Assembly (NCBI RefSeq): GCF_016587415.1
Contig: NZ_BNJI01000001.1
Span: 4,193,501-4,257,500 of the forward strand
Source of the DNA: Ktedonobacter sp. SOSP1-85
GTDB taxonomy: Bacteria > Chloroflexota > Ktedonobacteria > Ktedonobacterales > Ktedonobacteraceae
Length of the DNA stretch: 64,000 nucleotides
Direction of reading: 5' to 3'
The notes below the pieces were generated by a model. The model was not told where the DNA came from. It searched no databases and saw only the letters and a list, made by a program, of their open reading frames with translations. The position numbers and the translations under genes are program-made. Shown here piece after piece: positions 24,704 through 33,249 of the stretch (position 1 is the first letter of the stretch; the number at the start of each line of letters is the position of its first letter).

Positions 24704-25543
24704 ATGGATATTTCACGAGCGAACGACGCAGCTCCCGTAATTGCTCTATTGACCGATTTTGGCGTGGAGGATGGTTATGTGGGTGTCATGAAAGGGGTGA
24801 TGTCGGGGATTGCCCATGGCGCACAATTCCTGGATCTCACGCACCATATTGCACCTCAGCAGGTCGCTCAGGGCGCATGGCTGCTCTCGACCCACTATCG
24901 CTATTTCCCAAAAGGCACGATTTTTCTCTGTGTTGTCGATCCTGGTGTCGGTAGCGAGCGGCGAGCGGTCGCGCTACATGCAGGTGAATGGCTATTTGTG
25001 GGACCCGATAACGGCCTGTTTACCTTTATTTTAGCCGAGCAGATATTGCACCAGGCTGTGGCCCTGACAGCCCCTGCATATCGCCTCCCGACCGTGAGTA
25101 GCACTTTTCACGGTCGGGATATCTTTGCCCCGACCGCCGCGCACCTCGCGCGCGGAGTGGCTCTGGACCTGCTAGGGCCCCGCCTGGAGGCTTCAAGCTT
25201 ACGCCGCCTGGACGGCCTGCTTGCTACCCGCCAGGGGAACGAGGTGCAGGCCAGCGTAGTGCATGTAGACCATTTCGGCAACCTGATTACCTCGCTACCG
25301 ATGCAACTAATTCCAGAGTTCTTTAGTGCTCCCGAGGCCGTCTTAGAATTTCCTGAGCTGGGTGTTCGTGTAAGTGAGCGACGCACCACCTTTGCCCTGA
25401 GCGCCGAGAGCCAGGTGCAGCAAGGCGCATTCATGCTGGCCGACAGCTCCGGCTATCTCCTGGTCGCCATCCAGAATGGGAACGCAGCCCAGACCCTTGG
25501 CGTCAAGCGTGGAGCACGCATTCAATTGCGCCTGCGTCTCTGA
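24704..25543 (+). CDS. SAM hydrolase / S-adenosyl-L-methionine hydroxide adenosyltransferase (DUF62)
   Basis: 279 aa from ATG 24704 (GGAGG upstream; the longer open frame adds 39 unlikely residues). Family blocks are ALLTDFGVEDGYVGVMKGV, VDPGVGSERR, VGPDNGLF and STFHGRDIFAP with the Asp-Arg-His water-activating site, then HVDHFGNLITSLP in the C-terminal barrel. Known enzymes hydrolyse SAM to adenosine and methionine. It stands alone, with no halide-metabolism genes, so the hydrolase rather than chlorinase role is inferred. Confidence 0.9.
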   Translation: MDISRANDAAPVIALLTDFGVEDGYVGVMKGVMSGIAHGAQFLDLTHHIAPQQVAQGAWLLSTHYRYFPKGTIFLCVVDPGVGSERRAVALHAGEWLFVGPDNGLFTFILAEQILHQAVALTAPAYRLPTVSSTFHGRDIFAPTAAHLARGVALDLLGPRLEASSLRRLDGLLATRQGNEVQASVVHVDHFGNLITSLPMQLIPEFFSAPEAVLEFPELGVRVSERRTTFALSAESQVQQGAFMLADSSGYLLVAIQNGNAAQTLGVKRGARIQLRLRL

Positions 25544-25603
25544 TGCGCGCGGGAGCAAAGTGTTAAAAACTGCTATACTAACGATTTTATCTTCTCCGTA
25601 GAA

Positions 25604-25632
25604 TTGTATGAGACAGAAAAATATGGTATAAT
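25604..25632 (+). promoter_or_regulatory. Sigma-70-like promoter upstream of prkA
   Basis: TTGTAT and TATAAT separated by exactly 17 nt. Transcription would start near 25640, giving an approximately 520-nt untranslated leader before prkA at 26165. The leader has a hairpin-forming stretch at 25872-25922 (AAAGGGC...GCCCTTT) and a small ACCCTGAGGAGGGT stem at 25642. No known riboswitch was recognised in 25544-26164. Confidence 0.55.
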
Positions 25633-25873
25633 TTGCCTATAACCCTGAGGAGGGTTTTGGTTCTAGACAAGGTTCAAAAATAATGAGGGTGGTGGTCAAT
25701 AACTGCAAACTGAGTACATGCCTTTGAAATGTGTTGGAGCAGGAAAGGACAATGTGTAACATTGCAGGAGCATCTGTAGATGCGTGTGACAACGCTACCT
25801 GGTTCTATTCAGTATAAGGGTTGGACTAAAATTATAGTAGACTCCAACCACAATATCCGCCAAAAAGTTGGAA

Positions 25874-25921
25874 AGGGCTGGTTCTCTTGCGACGTGTGTC
25901 GAGAAAGAAACTGGCCCTTTC
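25874..25921 (+). promoter_or_regulatory. Long-loop hairpin in the prkA leader
   Basis: GAAAGGGC and GCCCTTTC arms are separated by about 30 nt that contains TTCTCTTGCG and GAGAAAGAA, which can extend the pairing. It lies about 245 nt before prkA. Regulatory meaning is inference. Confidence 0.4.
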
Positions 25922-26164
25922 AGTTTCCTGGTCACTGTCAAGCGGGGAGAGGGGAGGTCGAGGTGGTTCCGGTTGCAATGACAGTTCCTGCGCCATCCTC
26001 GTATAGTGTCTGTGCCCAACCAAAAGGAGTCTTTCCCTGGCTGTCTTATTCGTAGTATCAGTTCCTAGAGTAGCAACCATGGGGTGAAACGAATCCTACA
26101 AGGAGGAATAGACGTTTCATCCTCGCGAGCGCTATTCAGTCGTACAGCAAAGAGAGGGTAAGCC

Positions 26165-28060
26165 ATGGATCTGGTGAAGCGGTTGGAAGAATATCGAGAT
26201 CGTGAGCGAGAGCTCATGTGGGAGGGAACCTTCGCGCAATACTTTGAGATTGCGACTAAGAAGCCTGAAGTTGCCCGCCTATCGCATGAGCGCGTTTACC
26301 ATATGATCATGGACGCGGGTGTCGAGACGACCCGCAACAATGAGCAGCACTACAATTTCTTCAGTCAGGAAATCTTTGGTATTGAAAAGCCTCTTCAGCA
26401 GATCGTTGACTACTTCCACTCGGCTGCTCAACGCCTGGAAGTGCGTAAGCGTATTCTGCTTCTGATGGGCCCTGTAGGTGGCGGTAAGTCCACCATTGTC
26501 ACCCTGCTTAAGCGTGGCCTGGAAGAATACAGCAAAAGCACGGTGGGCGCGTTGTACGAAATTAAGGGCTGCCCCATGCACGAGGAGCCCCTGCATCTGA
26601 TCCCCCACGAACTACGCTCAGATGTGGAGCGTGAGTTTGGCATCTACATCGAGGGCGACCTCTGCCCCCACTGCCGCTACATGGTCGATACGCAATTTAA
26701 AGGACGTATCGAGGAAGTACCCGTCAAACGTGTGGCCTTTAGCGAGAAGTATCGCATGGGCGTGGGTACCTTCACCCCATCAGATCCTAAAAGCCAGGAT
26801 ATCAGCGAGTTGGTTGGTGGTATCGACCTGTCAACGATTGGCGAGGTTGGCGTCGAAAGCGATCCACGCGCCTACCGCTTCGATGGCGAGTTAAACATCT
26901 CAAATCGAGGAATAATGGAATTCGTAGAAATGTTGAAGACGGATGAGAAATTTCTCTATGTTCTGTTGACGCTGAGTCAGGAGCAGAATATCAAGACCGG
27001 GCGCTTCAGCATGATCTATGCCGACGAAGTTGTAATCAGTCATACTAATGAGCATGAGTATCAGTCGTTTGTGGGCAATAAGAAGTCGGAGGCGCTTCAG
27101 GACCGCATTATCCTGGTCAAGGTCCCCTATAATCTGCGTGTCTCTGACGAGGTCAAGATCTACGAGAAGCTGCTAAAACAGAGTGCCCTCAAAGACGTCC
27201 ATATCGCTCCCTATACGCTGCGTATTGCAAGCGTCTTCGCGCTACTCACCCGCCTGGAGCCTTCGAAGAAAGCTGGCATGAGCCTGATGAAGAAGCTGAA
27301 GCTCTATGATGGCGAGGATATGGAGGACTTCAAGCAGAAGGATGTGCGCGAACTGCAGGAGGAGGCGGTGCGCGAAGGCATGGACGGTATCTCGCCGCGC
27401 TATGTTATTAACCGCCTGTCAAATGCGCTGGTCAAGCACAATGTGACCTGTATTAATCCCATCGATGCTCTGCGCGCACTCCGTGATGGCCTGGATCAGC
27501 ATACCAGCATTACGCGTGAAGAGCGCGAGCGCTACCTCAATTTCGTCAGCGAGGCGCGCAAAGAGTACGATGAACTGGCCAAGAAAGAGGTCCAGCGGGC
27601 TTTCGTCTACTCCTATGAGGAGTCGGCGCGCACCCTGCTGAACAACTACCTGGATAACGTCGAGGCCTACTGCAACAAGACGCGCCTGCGCGATCCAATC
27701 ACCGACGAGGAGATGGAGCCCGATGAGCACCTGATGCGCTCTATCGAGGAACAGATCGGCGTCTCGGAGAACGCGAAGCGCTCCTTCCGCGAAGAAATTC
27801 TCATTCGCATCTCGTCACTGGCACGCAAGGGGCAGACCTTTGACTATACCAGTCATGAGCGCCTCAAAGAAGCGATTGAGAAAAAGCTTTTTGCGGACCT
27901 GCGCGACGTCGTCAAAATTACCACATCCACTCGTACCCCCGATAAAGAACAGTTACGCAAGATCAACGAGGTCGTCAACCGCTTGATGGCGGAGCACGGC
28001 TACTGTCATGTCTGCGCTAACGAAATTCTCCGGTATACGGGCAGTCTCTTGAACCGATAG
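26165..28060 (+). CDS. prkA: PrkA-family AAA serine protein kinase
   Basis: 631 aa, RBS GAGAGGG before ATG 26165. The N-terminal PrkA AAA domain (about 20-390) has Walker A GPVGGGKSTIV (about 102) and Walker B-type sequence around YVLLTLSQEQNIKTG. The C-terminal PrkA domain (about 400-631) matches in length and layout. Homologues in Bacillus (PrkA) and E. coli (YeaG) act in stress or sporulation responses. The next genes are yeaH-like and spoVR-like, the conserved yeaG-yeaH-ycgB order. It was originally described as a kinase; some studies favour a protease role. Confidence 0.95.
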   Translation: MDLVKRLEEYRDRERELMWEGTFAQYFEIATKKPEVARLSHERVYHMIMDAGVETTRNNEQHYNFFSQEIFGIEKPLQQIVDYFHSAAQRLEVRKRILLLMGPVGGGKSTIVTLLKRGLEEYSKSTVGALYEIKGCPMHEEPLHLIPHELRSDVEREFGIYIEGDLCPHCRYMVDTQFKGRIEEVPVKRVAFSEKYRMGVGTFTPSDPKSQDISELVGGIDLSTIGEVGVESDPRAYRFDGELNISNRGIMEFVEMLKTDEKFLYVLLTLSQEQNIKTGRFSMIYADEVVISHTNEHEYQSFVGNKKSEALQDRIILVKVPYNLRVSDEVKIYEKLLKQSALKDVHIAPYTLRIASVFALLTRLEPSKKAGMSLMKKLKLYDGEDMEDFKQKDVRELQEEAVREGMDGISPRYVINRLSNALVKHNVTCINPIDALRALRDGLDQHTSITREERERYLNFVSEARKEYDELAKKEVQRAFVYSYEESARTLLNNYLDNVEAYCNKTRLRDPITDEEMEPDEHLMRSIEEQIGVSENAKRSFREEILIRISSLARKGQTFDYTSHERLKEAIEKKLFADLRDVVKITTSTRTPDKEQLRKINEVVNRLMAEHGYCHVCANEILRYTGSLLNR

Positions 28061-28256
28061 TAACGAACCGGGCTGATGCAGTAGGGAATATGGATGCACG
28101 CGCGAGCCTTGTGCTCGCGCCGTGCGCCGCAAGCTAGTGGCATACCCGGGCAGAGATGCCTTCACGCGCCTCTTCTTGCTGAGGCCGGGTCACCCCCGCC
28201 TTTCCCATCACCTACAGTGTGTTCCCCTGGTTGCTCGATAGTAAGGAGAACGTACC

Positions 28257-29399
28257 ATGTCTGTCTCACAGCACGATTGGTCGTTGCACCGGAAAGGACA
28301 AATAGACCAGGAGCGCCACAAGGAGAAGATACGCGACGCCATTAAAAAAAACCTTGGTGAGATTGTCTCAGAAGAGAATATTATTCTTTCGGATGGCAAA
28401 AAAGTTGTACGCGTGCCCGTGCGCTCCCTGGATGAATATCGCTTCCGCTTTGATCCTGGCCGCCAGACGCACTCCGGCCAGGGCAATGGAAAGAGCAAGG
28501 TTGGCGATGTCGTCGCCCAGGAGCCGCGCCCTGGCAAGGGGAAGAAGGGGGATGCCGGCAAGGACGCGGGCTATGACTACTATGAGGCCGAAGTCTCGAT
28601 GGAGGAACTGGCCGCGCTCATCTTCGAGGACCTGAGCCTACCCAACCTGGAAGAGAAGCGCCAGCAGGAGATGGAGACCGAGGCGGTTCGCTTCACCGAT
28701 GTGCGCAAGAAGGGTCCCATGCCCAACCTGGATAAGAAGCGTACGATCATGGAGAATATCAAGCGCAACGCCTCCAAGGGCGAGGCTCGCTTCAAAGATA
28801 TCAAATCCGAGGACCTCCGCTTCAAAGTCTGGGATCCGACCATCAAATACCAGTCCAACGCGGTAGTACTGGCAATGATGGATGTTTCGGGCAGCATGGG
28901 TGAATTCGAGAAGTATATCGCGCGTAGCTTCTACTTCTGGATGGTGCGCTTCCTGCGGACAAGGTACAACAATGTGCACATTGTCTTTATCAGCCACCAT
29001 ACAGAGGCCAAGGAGGTGACGGAGGAGGAGTTCTTCCACAAGGGCGAGAGTGGTGGCACGCAGGTATCCTCGGCGTATGAACTGGCCCTCCAGATCATCC
29101 AGGAGCGCTATAACCCGAATGACTGGAACATCTACCCCTTCCATTTCTCCGATGGCGATAACCTGCCGTGGGATAACGACCGTTGTGTCCAACTGGTAAA
29201 TAAGCTGATGGAGCAGTGCAACATCTTTGGCTATGGCGAGATACGCGAGGGCCACTATCGCTCGCCCAGTACCTTGATGTCGGCCTATGGCAAGATCAAC
29301 GACAAGAAGTTTACCGCCGTGACCATCTCAGATAAGAAAGAGGTCTATCCCGCGTTGCGCAAATTCTTCGCCCAACGAGAGCCGGTGCCATCCAGGTAG
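28257..29399 (+). CDS. yeaH: DUF444/YeaH-family protein with vWA-like domain
   Basis: 380 aa, AAGGAG before ATG 28257. The N-terminal region (1-160) is charged and matches the DUF444 start (DQERHKEKIRDAIKKNLGEI). A von Willebrand A-type domain follows (about 195-370), with MIDAS motif MDVSGSMGEFEK, VFISHHTEAKEV and YPFHFSDGDN. In E. coli, YeaH is the partner of the YeaG kinase. Here it lies between prkA and spoVR, 14 nt before the latter. Interaction with PrkA and SpoVR is inferred from conserved neighbourhood. Confidence 0.93.
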   Translation: MSVSQHDWSLHRKGQIDQERHKEKIRDAIKKNLGEIVSEENIILSDGKKVVRVPVRSLDEYRFRFDPGRQTHSGQGNGKSKVGDVVAQEPRPGKGKKGDAGKDAGYDYYEAEVSMEELAALIFEDLSLPNLEEKRQQEMETEAVRFTDVRKKGPMPNLDKKRTIMENIKRNASKGEARFKDIKSEDLRFKVWDPTIKYQSNAVVLAMMDVSGSMGEFEKYIARSFYFWMVRFLRTRYNNVHIVFISHHTEAKEVTEEEFFHKGESGGTQVSSAYELALQIIQERYNPNDWNIYPFHFSDGDNLPWDNDRCVQLVNKLMEQCNIFGYGEIREGHYRSPSTLMSAYGKINDKKFTAVTISDKKEVYPALRKFFAQREPVPSR

Positions 29400-29413
29400 T
29401 TAGGAGGACTCGT

Positions 29414-32086
29414 ATGACAGGTATCGAATCCAATCGCGACCTTGAGCGCTTGCGTGATTCTATTGAAGGGGCCTGGGAGATCGCCCACGAGTTTGGCCTG
29501 GACCCCTTCCCGACACACTTTGAACTTGTTCCAGCTGCCATTATGTACGAGTTTGCCTCCTATGGCCTGCCGGGCCGTTTTAGCCATTGGACGCATGGTA
29601 AGGCGTATTATCGCCAGAAGATGCAGTATGACCTGGGCTTAAGCAAAATCTATGAGATGGTGGTCAACACCAATCCTAGCTATGCCTTTCTCATGGAGAT
29701 GAATGACATGCTGCAAAATACCTTTGTAGCAGCTCATGTCTTTGGCCATACAGACTTTTTCAAAAATAACGCCTACTTTCAGCATACGTCCAGGCGCATG
29801 ATCGACAAGGTCAGTATTCATGCCGAGCGGATCGCCAAGTACGAATTCGATCATGGTAAGCAAGAGGTGGAGCGTTTCCTGGATGCGGCCCTCTCCATTC
29901 AGGAACATATCGACTACAATTTGCTGCTGCATCACGATCAGGAGTCCAAGGAAAGCAAGTTTGTCAAGCAGTCGACCGATTACGACGATCTCTGGGAACT
30001 GGACACGCGTCTGAAGCAGGCGACGGAGGAACATGAAGAGCGTGCGAATAAGCCTGTCAAGTTTCCCGAGAAGCCGGAGAAGGACATCCTCCTCTTCCTC
30101 ATGCAGCACTCGCCCCACCTGGAGACCTGGCAGCGCGACATTATCGAAATCGTGCGCAGTGAGATGCTCTACTTTTTCCCCCAGATGCAGACCAAGGTCA
30201 TGAATGAAGGCTGGGCCTGCCTGGTTGCCGAGAGCCTGGTGCTGACTGAACATGGCCTGCTGCGCTATGATGAGTTGCACAAACGACTCGCCGAGGGGCA
30301 GACCATCCAGGTTGCCAGCGGTGAACACCAGTGCGATGTTGTCAGTGATCGGCATATCCGGCGCAACGCCAGAACTGTGCGCTTGCGTACCCGTCGAGGG
30401 CTGATTCTGGAGGGGGCCGAGGGCCATAAGCTCAGTGTAGGACCAGGGCAGTGGATGGAGCTGAAGGATGTACGCGTGGGGCAGCGCATCCCACTCAGCG
30501 CAGGCAGCAATGTCTGGCCTACTGAGTACGTCGCCATTACTCACCCTACGCCGAAAACCTGGGCCACGGTAGAAGACGTCGCGCAGACAGCAGGTGTAGG
30601 CGTGCATACCATTTATCGCTCGCTACGTGGGCAGACGACATATGCCCAGGAGCGTATTACTGAGGCCGTGATGCGTACTGGCTATACAGCGGGAACTGCT
30701 GGTAAGGCGCTCTATGCCAGCCGCTTCCCCTTGCAGTCTCCCACACATGTCACTGAGGAGTTCGCCGAGTTCCTGGGCTACCTGGTCGGTGATGGCAACA
30801 TTCATAGTCAGAAACAGGCCATTGGCTATACCAGTGGCGACCTCGAACTGGCCGAGCGCTATGCGAAGCTAGTGACACGTCTCTTTGCCATTGAGGCACG
30901 TCCTGTATGGGATGATAACACTGTCAATGGCAAGGGTGGGCGCTGGCGCGTCGTCTTCTACTCAGCGAATGTGCTGGATCTGCTGCAAACGCTGGGGATC
31001 GATTTGCAGGCTAAGGCGCGTACAAAAACCATTCCTGACGTCATCTTACGTTCACCCAAATCCGTGGTCAGTGCCTTTTTGCGGGCCTACTTTGATTGCG
31101 ATGGTTGTGCCTCGCGCAGCGATGGTGTGATTCTCTCCACCTTCAGTGACGAGATCGCGCAGGCGCTCCAGGTGGTCTTGCTCAACTATGGCATTCTCTC
31201 ACGACGTTATGATGTCAACATTCGGATTAAAGGCCAATCGGCCCGTCTCTTCGCGCAGGAGATTGGCTTTAGCCTGCCGCGTAAGCAGCAGAAATTGAGC
31301 CAGTACCTGGAGTGCCATCGCTGGTTCTTAACCGAAGATCCAACTGATGAAGTCGTCAGCATTGAGCCTGGGGTTGCTGATGTTTACGATATCACTGTGG
31401 AGGAGACGCATCGCTATATCGCTAACGGTATGCTGCACCACAACAGCATCTGGCACTCACGTATCATGCGCGAACTGGGCGATAGAAGCGTGATTACCGA
31501 TTCGGAGACGATTGAGTTCGCGCAGCTGCACTCAGGCGTGCTCTCGCCCTCGAAGACCTCGCTCAACCCCTACTATATCGGATTCAAGGTCTTTGAGGAT
31601 ATCGAGCAGCGCTGGAACACTCCTAACAAGGAGGAGCAGGACAAGTTTGGGCGCAAGCCAGGGGCGGGCCGCGAGAAAATCTTCGAGGTGCGTGAGCTGG
31701 ATAACGATGTCTCATTCTTGCGCAACTACCTGACCGAGGATCTCATCAAGGATCTGGACCTCTATCTCTACAAGAAAGAGGGCGATGAGTGGGTCGTTGT
31801 CGAGAAAAACTGGCAGAAGGTGCGCGACTCGATTGTTGGCAGCCTGACCAACTTTGGCTATCCCTACCTGGTGGTGGATAACGGCGATTATCGCGGTAAT
31901 CGCGAACTCTACATCAAACATATGCATGAGGGCCAGGATCTCGACCTCAACTACGCGGAGAAGACCCTGCAGCATGTGTATGTCCTGTGGGGACGCCCGG
32001 TCCATCTTGAGACCATCTTTGATGGCAAGCGTATCCTGCTCTCTTACGATGGTGAGCGCAGCAGTAAGAGTACGTTAGAGAAGTAG
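29414..32086 (+). CDS. spoVR: SpoVR/YcgB family protein interrupted by an intein
   Basis: 890 aa precursor, GGAGG before ATG 29414. The N-extein (residues 1-268) has the SpoVR features FPTHFELVPAA and HVFGHTDFFKNN and ends KVMNEGWA. The C-extein (678-890) resumes SIWHSRIMRELG and continues through LNPYYIGFKVFEDIEQRW. Joined, they make about 481 aa, the normal SpoVR size, and recreate the conserved NEGWA-S/T-(F/I)WH segment. SpoVR is linked to spore cortex formation in Bacillus and to stress in other bacteria; biochemical function is uncertain. The intein is described separately. Confidence 0.95.
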   Translation: MTGIESNRDLERLRDSIEGAWEIAHEFGLDPFPTHFELVPAAIMYEFASYGLPGRFSHWTHGKAYYRQKMQYDLGLSKIYEMVVNTNPSYAFLMEMNDMLQNTFVAAHVFGHTDFFKNNAYFQHTSRRMIDKVSIHAERIAKYEFDHGKQEVERFLDAALSIQEHIDYNLLLHHDQESKESKFVKQSTDYDDLWELDTRLKQATEEHEERANKPVKFPEKPEKDILLFLMQHSPHLETWQRDIIEIVRSEMLYFFPQMQTKVMNEGWACLVAESLVLTEHGLLRYDELHKRLAEGQTIQVASGEHQCDVVSDRHIRRNARTVRLRTRRGLILEGAEGHKLSVGPGQWMELKDVRVGQRIPLSAGSNVWPTEYVAITHPTPKTWATVEDVAQTAGVGVHTIYRSLRGQTTYAQERITEAVMRTGYTAGTAGKALYASRFPLQSPTHVTEEFAEFLGYLVGDGNIHSQKQAIGYTSGDLELAERYAKLVTRLFAIEARPVWDDNTVNGKGGRWRVVFYSANVLDLLQTLGIDLQAKARTKTIPDVILRSPKSVVSAFLRAYFDCDGCASRSDGVILSTFSDEIAQALQVVLLNYGILSRRYDVNIRIKGQSARLFAQEIGFSLPRKQQKLSQYLECHRWFLTEDPTDEVVSIEPGVADVYDITVEETHRYIANGMLHHNSIWHSRIMRELGDRSVITDSETIEFAQLHSGVLSPSKTSLNPYYIGFKVFEDIEQRWNTPNKEEQDKFGRKPGAGREKIFEVRELDNDVSFLRNYLTEDLIKDLDLYLYKKEGDEWVVVEKNWQKVRDSIVGSLTNFGYPYLVVDNGDYRGNRELYIKHMHEGQDLDLNYAEKTLQHVYVLWGRPVHLETIFDGKRILLSYDGERSSKSTLEK
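30218..31444 (+). mobile_element. Intein in SpoVR with LAGLIDADG endonuclease
   Basis: 409 residues (269-677 of the precursor). It starts with Cys1 (CLVAESLVLTEHGL) and ends ...HRYIANGMLHHN, followed by Ser+1: Cys1, penultimate His, terminal Asn and Ser+1 are all present. The block B region reads GAEGHKLSV, keeping His but lacking the usual Thr. LAGLIDADG motifs are LGYLVGDGNIH (about 454) and FLRAYFDCDG (about 556), with the intervening KTIPDVIL segment. Block F is VYDITVEETHRYIANGML. The endonuclease appears intact, so homing may still be possible. Confidence 0.95.
30563..30688 (+). other. LacI-type helix-turn-helix inside the SpoVR intein
   Basis: Residues about 384-425 read ATVEDVAQTAGVGVHTIYRS, then LRGQTTYAQERITEAVMRTGY. 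This matches the LacI HTH pattern (T-x-x-D-V-A-x-x-A-G-V-S-x-x-T-V-x-x-x-L-N-G then x-x-x-R-V-x-x-A-x-x-x-L-G-Y). It lies between the N-terminal splicing half and the first LAGLIDADG motif, so it probably adds DNA-binding specificity to the homing endonuclease. Confidence 0.8.
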
Positions 32087-32109
32087 AGCTCGTTCTCTAG
32101 CAGTGCATG

Positions 32110-32151
32110 AAAGGGTCCCCTCCACAAAAACAGCCGTGGAGGGGACCCTTT
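32110..32151. terminator. Terminator after spoVR
   Basis: AAAGGGTCCCCTCCAC with exact 16-bp complement, 10-nt loop, followed by TTTTT on the plus strand. It lies between convergent spoVR and the oxidoreductase gene. Confidence 0.85.
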
Positions 32152-32219
32152 TTGAGAGAAAGTGGAGGTTGGAGAGGATAATTTTGCCGCCTCCCGCGCT
32201 CTCTCTTATCTGCTAATGG

Positions 32220-32822
32220 TTACCAGTAGCGCTCCTCTTTCCAGGGATCGGCGTGATTGTGATAGCCACGAACCTCCCAGAAGCCAGGGCGGTCCTGCTC
32301 CATAAACTCCAGTCCATCCAGCCACTTGGCGCTCTTGTAGGCATAGAGTTTGGGAACAATCAGGCGTACAGGGCCACCATGATCGCCAGCCAGATCTTTC
32401 CCATCATGTTTGAGCGCGATAAGAACATCGTCATCATCGAGCGCTTCAAGCGGCATATTGGTGGTATAGCCAGTCCAGGAGTGGGCCATTACATAGTGCG
32501 CGTTGGCGAGTGGGCGCGCGCGTTGCAGAATATCGCGGATATGTACGCCCTCCCAGGTATTGTCATAGCGACTCCAGGTGGTCACGCAGTGAAAATCAGC
32601 GGTCAGCGTCGTGCGCGGCAACTGGAGAAACTCCTCCCATATCAGCTCAAATGGCTCTTCGACCAGGCCTGTGACCTTAAAGCGCCAGTCCGGGGGCAAG
32701 CCCGCTGGCGTACGCTCGTAGCTGAGTACGGGCCATTTTTTGGTGAGATATTGACCAGATGGTAAGCGATCCTTGCCATCTGGGAGCTTCTCTGTGACTG
32801 TTTTGCGACCGAAGAGATTCAT
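32220..32822 (-). CDS. Molybdopterin-dependent sulfite-oxidase-like oxidoreductase
   Basis: 200 aa from ATG 32822 (AAGGAG upstream). One molybdopterin-binding domain of the sulfite oxidase/YuiH type: LPPDWRFKVTGLVEEP, the Mo-ligand region FHCVTTWSRYDNTWEGV with the conserved Cys, then MAHSWTGYTTNMPLE, HGGPVRLIVPKLYAYKSAKW and GYHNHADPW. It has no twin-arginine signal, so it is cytosolic. The physiological substrate is unknown. Confidence 0.9.
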   Translation of the reverse strand: MNLFGRKTVTEKLPDGKDRLPSGQYLTKKWPVLSYERTPAGLPPDWRFKVTGLVEEPFELIWEEFLQLPRTTLTADFHCVTTWSRYDNTWEGVHIRDILQRARPLANAHYVMAHSWTGYTTNMPLEALDDDDVLIALKHDGKDLAGDHGGPVRLIVPKLYAYKSAKWLDGLEFMEQDRPGFWEVRGYHNHADPWKEERYW

Positions 32823-33249
32823 TGATAACGACTCCTTGCTGTGCTGTGCTTCTTTCATCGTGAAAGATGACTGGCTTGTACAATCTATGTAGACAAAATA
32901 TCTGCGGAGTTTCCTTCTCTCTATGTCGTCTAAGAATGACGAACTCAGATTGTCAATTCAGGTCACCTTTTTTAACGTTTTTATAACAGCAATTATTTCC
33001 TCTAGATCTGGCCACCAACATCACCTTACCCTTAAAAGGCATCGCAGACGTTGAGAGTACCTTATAAAGAGAGGCTTGTATCAAGATTTATTGAGCAACC
33101 GCAAAACTGTTGGGGCAAAGGCTTGATTATTCGTTTGAAATAGTGGAAGCTATTTGCACCTTACACATAGCATAGCACGTATATAGAGAGAGATTTGAGA
33201 GAGATTTTTGCTACGTTAGCAGATATCGTCTTTATTAGGAGAACTAATT
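32823..33249. other. Divergent intergenic region
   Basis: AT-rich gap between divergent genes. A short direct repeat GAGAGAGATTT occurs near 33187-33210. No RNA gene or strong promoter pair was identified. Confidence 0.35.

Noticed and set aside
24445..24954. Open frame of 169 codons overlapping the SAM hydrolase start
   Set aside because: Out of frame with a clearly conserved gene, Cys/Trp/Arg-rich low-quality sequence, and no domain.
25780..26055. Possible small gene in the prkA leader
   Set aside because: Short, no RBS, codon pattern unlike neighbours; the region looks like an untranslated leader.
29639..30607. Open frame of 322 codons on the minus strand over spoVR
   Set aside because: Antisense shadow of the conserved SpoVR coding sequence and of the intein; no domain or RBS.
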